Origin: Bog-756 sp963831535
Lineage (GTDB): Bacteria; Actinomycetota; Acidimicrobiia; Acidimicrobiales; RAAP-2
Direction of reading: 5' to 3'
DNA: 64,000 bases
Assembly: GCA_963831535.1 (NCBI GenBank)
Contig: CAWHQP010000008.1
Coordinates: 124,001 to 188,000 of the forward strand
Part shown: piece after piece, positions 61,561 to 64,000 of the stretch
How the letters are laid out: each line of letters begins with the position of its first letter
Numbering within the stretch: position 1 is the first letter of the stretch
Notes under the pieces: generated by a model
The model's database searches: none
The model's input: the letters and a program-made list of their open reading frames with translations, nothing else
Told to the model about the DNA's origin: nothing
Program-made: the position numbers and the translations under genes

Positions 61561-62403
61561 GTGCTGAAGTCGTTCGCCGGCGGTGCCCTGTTCGGCGAGG
61601 GCTGGGGGGACGGGGATCCCACGGTGCTGGCCCTGCACGGGTGGCAGCGCACCCACCTCGACTTCGTCCCCGTCATCGAGGCCGCCTCGACCCGTGCCGG
61701 TGGGCCTCTGGCCGCCGTCGGGATCGACCTGCCCGGATTCGGGGCCACGCCCCCTCCGCCCGAGCCCTGGGGTTCCGAAGAGTACGCCCACCACTTGCTG
61801 CCGCTGTTCGAGGAGCCCGGCGTCCTGGCCGACCGCATCGTGCTCGTGGGCCACTCCTTCGGTGGGCGGGTCGCCCTCCATTTGGCGCCGTTGGTAGCGG
61901 GCCGGATCGAGCGGGTGGTGCTCACCGCCGTGCCCCTCCTCGACCGCCAGGGGCGACGGTCGCGGCCGGCCCTGGGCTACCGGGTGGCGCGGACCCTCCA
62001 CCGGGTGGGATTGGTGGGCGAGGAGCGCATGGAGGCGCTGCGTCAACGGTACGGTTCCCTGGACTACCGGACGGCCCAGGGCGTCATGAGGGCCGTCTTC
62101 GTGAAGCTGTTGTCGGAACGGTATGCCGATCAGATGGCCGCCATCGACTGCCCGGTGGACCTGGTCTGGGGCGACACCGACACCGACGTGCCTCTCGAGG
62201 TGGCCGAACGGGCCCTGCCCCTGTTTACGTCGGCGCGGCTCGTGACCCTCCCCGGCGTCGGCCATCTGACCCCCACCGAGGCGCCGGGGGCGCTCGCCGA
62301 CGTCATACTCGGGCGGTCGGCGGCCGACGACGGATCCGGGTCGCCCGGGGATGGCTCGCCGTCCGGATCATACGGGGACCCGGAAGCAGGCGATCTCCGA
62401 TGA
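61561..62403 (+). CDS. Alpha/beta hydrolase upstream of murF
   Basis: A 280-residue hydrolase. TVLALHGWQRTHLDFVP gives the oxyanion loop, GIDLPGFGATPPPPEPWGS the next strand, VLVGHSFGGRVALHLAPL the nucleophile elbow, DLVWGDTDTDVPLEVAE the acid region and LPGVGHLTPTEAP the catalytic His. A Ser/Gly/Asp-rich tail of about 30 residues ends the chain. The stop overlaps the murF start as ATGA, so it is coupled to a cell-wall enzyme; a role in envelope chemistry is possible but unproved. Confidence 0.88.
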   Translation: MLKSFAGGALFGEGWGDGDPTVLALHGWQRTHLDFVPVIEAASTRAGGPLAAVGIDLPGFGATPPPPEPWGSEEYAHHLLPLFEEPGVLADRIVLVGHSFGGRVALHLAPLVAGRIERVVLTAVPLLDRQGRRSRPALGYRVARTLHRVGLVGEERMEALRQRYGSLDYRTAQGVMRAVFVKLLSERYADQMAAIDCPVDLVWGDTDTDVPLEVAERALPLFTSARLVTLPGVGHLTPTEAPGALADVILGRSAADDGSGSPGDGSPSGSYGDPEAGDLR

Positions 62404-64000
62404 TGGCGCTGGTGGGCCCGGCCCGGCTGCATGACGGCGCGGCGTGGATCACCGTGGCCGCCTGTGCGCTGGCCTGCGTGCCCGCCGGGCTCCGGTGGCT
62501 CCGGGTGGCCCAGCGGGAGCACTACCTGTCCGGTTCGGTGATCCGCTTCGCCGCCCGGTGGTGGCGGGTGAAGCCGTTGAACGCACCCCTCGCGGTGGTC
62601 GTGGTGGCCGCCGCGGTGATCTCGGTGTGGTGGCCCCTGGTCGGTCTGGTGGCCGCCGCAGGCGTGGCCGTCGGACCCGTCGGACTCTCGCTCCGGGGCC
62701 GGACCGCCGCACTGGCCTGGACCCGGCGTCTTCGGACCCTGGCCCTGGTCTGGGTCGTGCTCGAGATCGTGGTGGTGGCCATCGGGATCGGATCGGGCCC
62801 GGCCGCCCCGCTCGCCGTCCTCGCCGCCCTGGCTGTTCCGCTCCTGGTCGACGTGGCCTGCCTGGTAACCGGCCCGGTCGAGCGACGCCTCGGTGCCCAC
62901 TTCGTGGAGGAGGCCCGTGCGCGCCTGTCCCGGGTCGACCCCATCGTGGTGGCCGTCACCGGTTCGTACGGCAAGACCTCGACCAAGGGCCACATCGCCC
63001 ATCTCGTGGGCTCCACCCGGACGGTGGTGGCCACCCCGGCCAGTTTCAACAACCGGGCCGGCCTGGCCCGCGCCGTCAACGAGCACCTGGCCGACGGCAC
63101 CGAGGTGTTCGTGGCCGAGATGGGCACCTACGGCCCCGGTGAGATCGCCGACCTGTGCCGGTGGTGCCCGCCCGATGTGGCCGTGATCACCGCCATCGGG
63201 CCGGTCCATCTCGAGCGCTTCGGAACCGAGGAGCGGATCGTGGAGGCCAAGTCGGAGATCCTGGTCACCGCCACCGACGTGGTGCTCCCCGTCGACGATC
63301 CCCGCCTGGCTGCGGTGGCCGACCGGATGGAGGCCGAGGGCAAACGGGTCCTGCGGTGCTCGGCCTCCGACCCGACCGCCGACGTGTCCGTGGTGCGGCA
63401 CGACGAGTTCCATCCCGAGGTGTCCGTCGTGGCCGGCGGCGACGTGCTGGTCGAGCACCTGACGCTGCCGACCGGGGTGCAGCCCACCAACCTGGCCTGC
63501 GCGGTCGCTGTGGCCCTCGTACTCGGGGTGGACCCCGGGGTGCTCGGGGGTCGGATGGCCGACCTGGCTTCTGTTGACCACCGGCTCCAGGCGGTGCGCT
63601 CGGCGTCGGGGGTCACCATCTTGGACGATACGTACAACTCGAATCCGGCCGGCGCCGCCGAGGCCCTCGTGGCCCTGGGAGGCCCGGGGCCCGAGGCGCC
63701 GATGACGGCCGACGGGCGGGGTCGCCTGGTGGTGGTCACCCCGGGGATGGTCGAGCTCGGGTCCCGGCAGTTCGACGAGAACCGGCGGTTCGGCGCCGCC
63801 GTCGGCCGAGGTGGCCGATCATCTTCTCATCGTGGGCCGGACCAATCGGCGGGCCCTGCTGGCCGGTGTGGCGTCGGTGACCGAGTCACCGGCCCAGGTG
63901 CTGCTCGTGGACCGCCGCGACCGGGCGGTCGAATGGGTACGCCGGCATCTCGGCCCCGGTGATGCCGTCCTGTACGAGAACGATCTGCCGGACCACTACC
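62400..64000 (+). CDS. murF: Mur ligase (MurF-like) with an N-terminal membrane domain, cut by window edge
   Basis: The first ~170 residues hold about five membrane helices (ITVAACALACVPAGLRWL, LAVVVVAAAVISVWW, VWVVLEIVVVAIGIG). From ~175 comes a Mur ligase: the ATP loop VAVTGSYGKTSTKGHIAHLV, NNRAGLARAVNEHL, VAEMGTYGPGEIADLCRW, and HRLQAVRSASGVTILDDTYN with NSNPAGAAEAL, characteristic of MurF. MurF adds D-Ala-D-Ala to the peptidoglycan precursor; the membrane-anchored form is unusual. A surplus base near 63806-63808 shifts the frame: AAV must join AEVADHLLIVGRTNRRAL, which stays open to the end. The start ATG 62400 overlaps the hydrolase stop. Confidence 0.9.

Noticed and set aside
1..64000. 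tRNA, rRNA, insertion sequences and CRISPR arrays
   Set aside because: None was recognised on reading both strands; tRNAscan-SE and ISfinder searches would settle any that I missed.

Overview
The window is a GC-rich chromosomal segment of an actinobacterium, most probably class Acidimicrobiia. This rests on established family knowledge plus what is visible here: a single-chain E2-E1 2-oxoglutarate dehydrogenase (Kgd/OdhA type), a PafB/PafC pair, an F420 gene (cofC), mycobacterial-type lipid enzymes (a FadD19-like acyl-CoA ligase, an acyl-CoA dehydrogenase, an acyl-CoA carboxylase beta chain), an HU protein with a lysine/alanine-rich tail, many GTG starts and many leaderless-looking promoters. 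It also carries a type IV pilus (T4P) gene set without outer-membrane genes (no PilQ or PilP), as expected for a monoderm.

Layout. 1-11.9 kb: mixed metabolism (isochorismatase-fold hydrolase, FadD-like ligase, dxs, AIM24 and YceI proteins, a steroid/lipid-type trio of unknown barrel protein, phosphotransferase and hot-dog thioesterase, then tldD-tldE). 11.9-16 kb: first T4P block on the minus strand (pilT, a fused pilM-pilN, pilO). 16-18 kb: FmdB zinc ribbon, moaC and two small unknown genes. 18.1-29.8 kb: second T4P block, with a minus-strand operon prepilin peptidase-like gene/response regulator/histidine kinase divergent from pilB-pilT2-pilC and two tandem pilin genes. 30-36.3 kb: GT-C-like membrane protein, carboxylase beta chain, CtaG, pafB-pafC. 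36.3-39.4 kb: a relic-like conjugation pair (MobF relaxase and coupling ATPase, convergent and overlapping). 39.6-51.4 kb: HU/H1-like protein, PIG-L deacetylase, cofC, Rv1264-like adenylate cyclase, GH38 alpha-mannosidase, rnhB, acyl-CoA dehydrogenase, SDR, hydrolase, second HU. 51.5-64 kb: kgd, M20 peptidase, a NYN-ribonuclease/S1 fusion with an H1-like linker, fabZ, xthA, a UvrD-like helicase, a hydrolase and a membrane-anchored MurF running off the right edge.

How the genes work together. The pilus genes form an almost complete machine: extension ATPase (PilB), two retraction-type ATPases (PilT, and PilT with an MshEN-like domain), platform (PilC), assembly subcomplex (PilM-PilN fusion, PilO), two pilins and a peptidase-like protein that seems to lack its catalytic aspartates, with a two-component system in the same operon as the last. 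The rest is mostly ordinary housekeeping and lipid metabolism.

Caveat. At least ten single-base frame breaks lie in otherwise intact, conserved genes (dxs, phosphotransferase, tldD, tldE, mannosidase, xthA twice, uvrD twice, murF, and perhaps pilA1). Several sit in G/C runs. I read them mainly as consensus errors, and the affected coordinates span the whole repaired gene.
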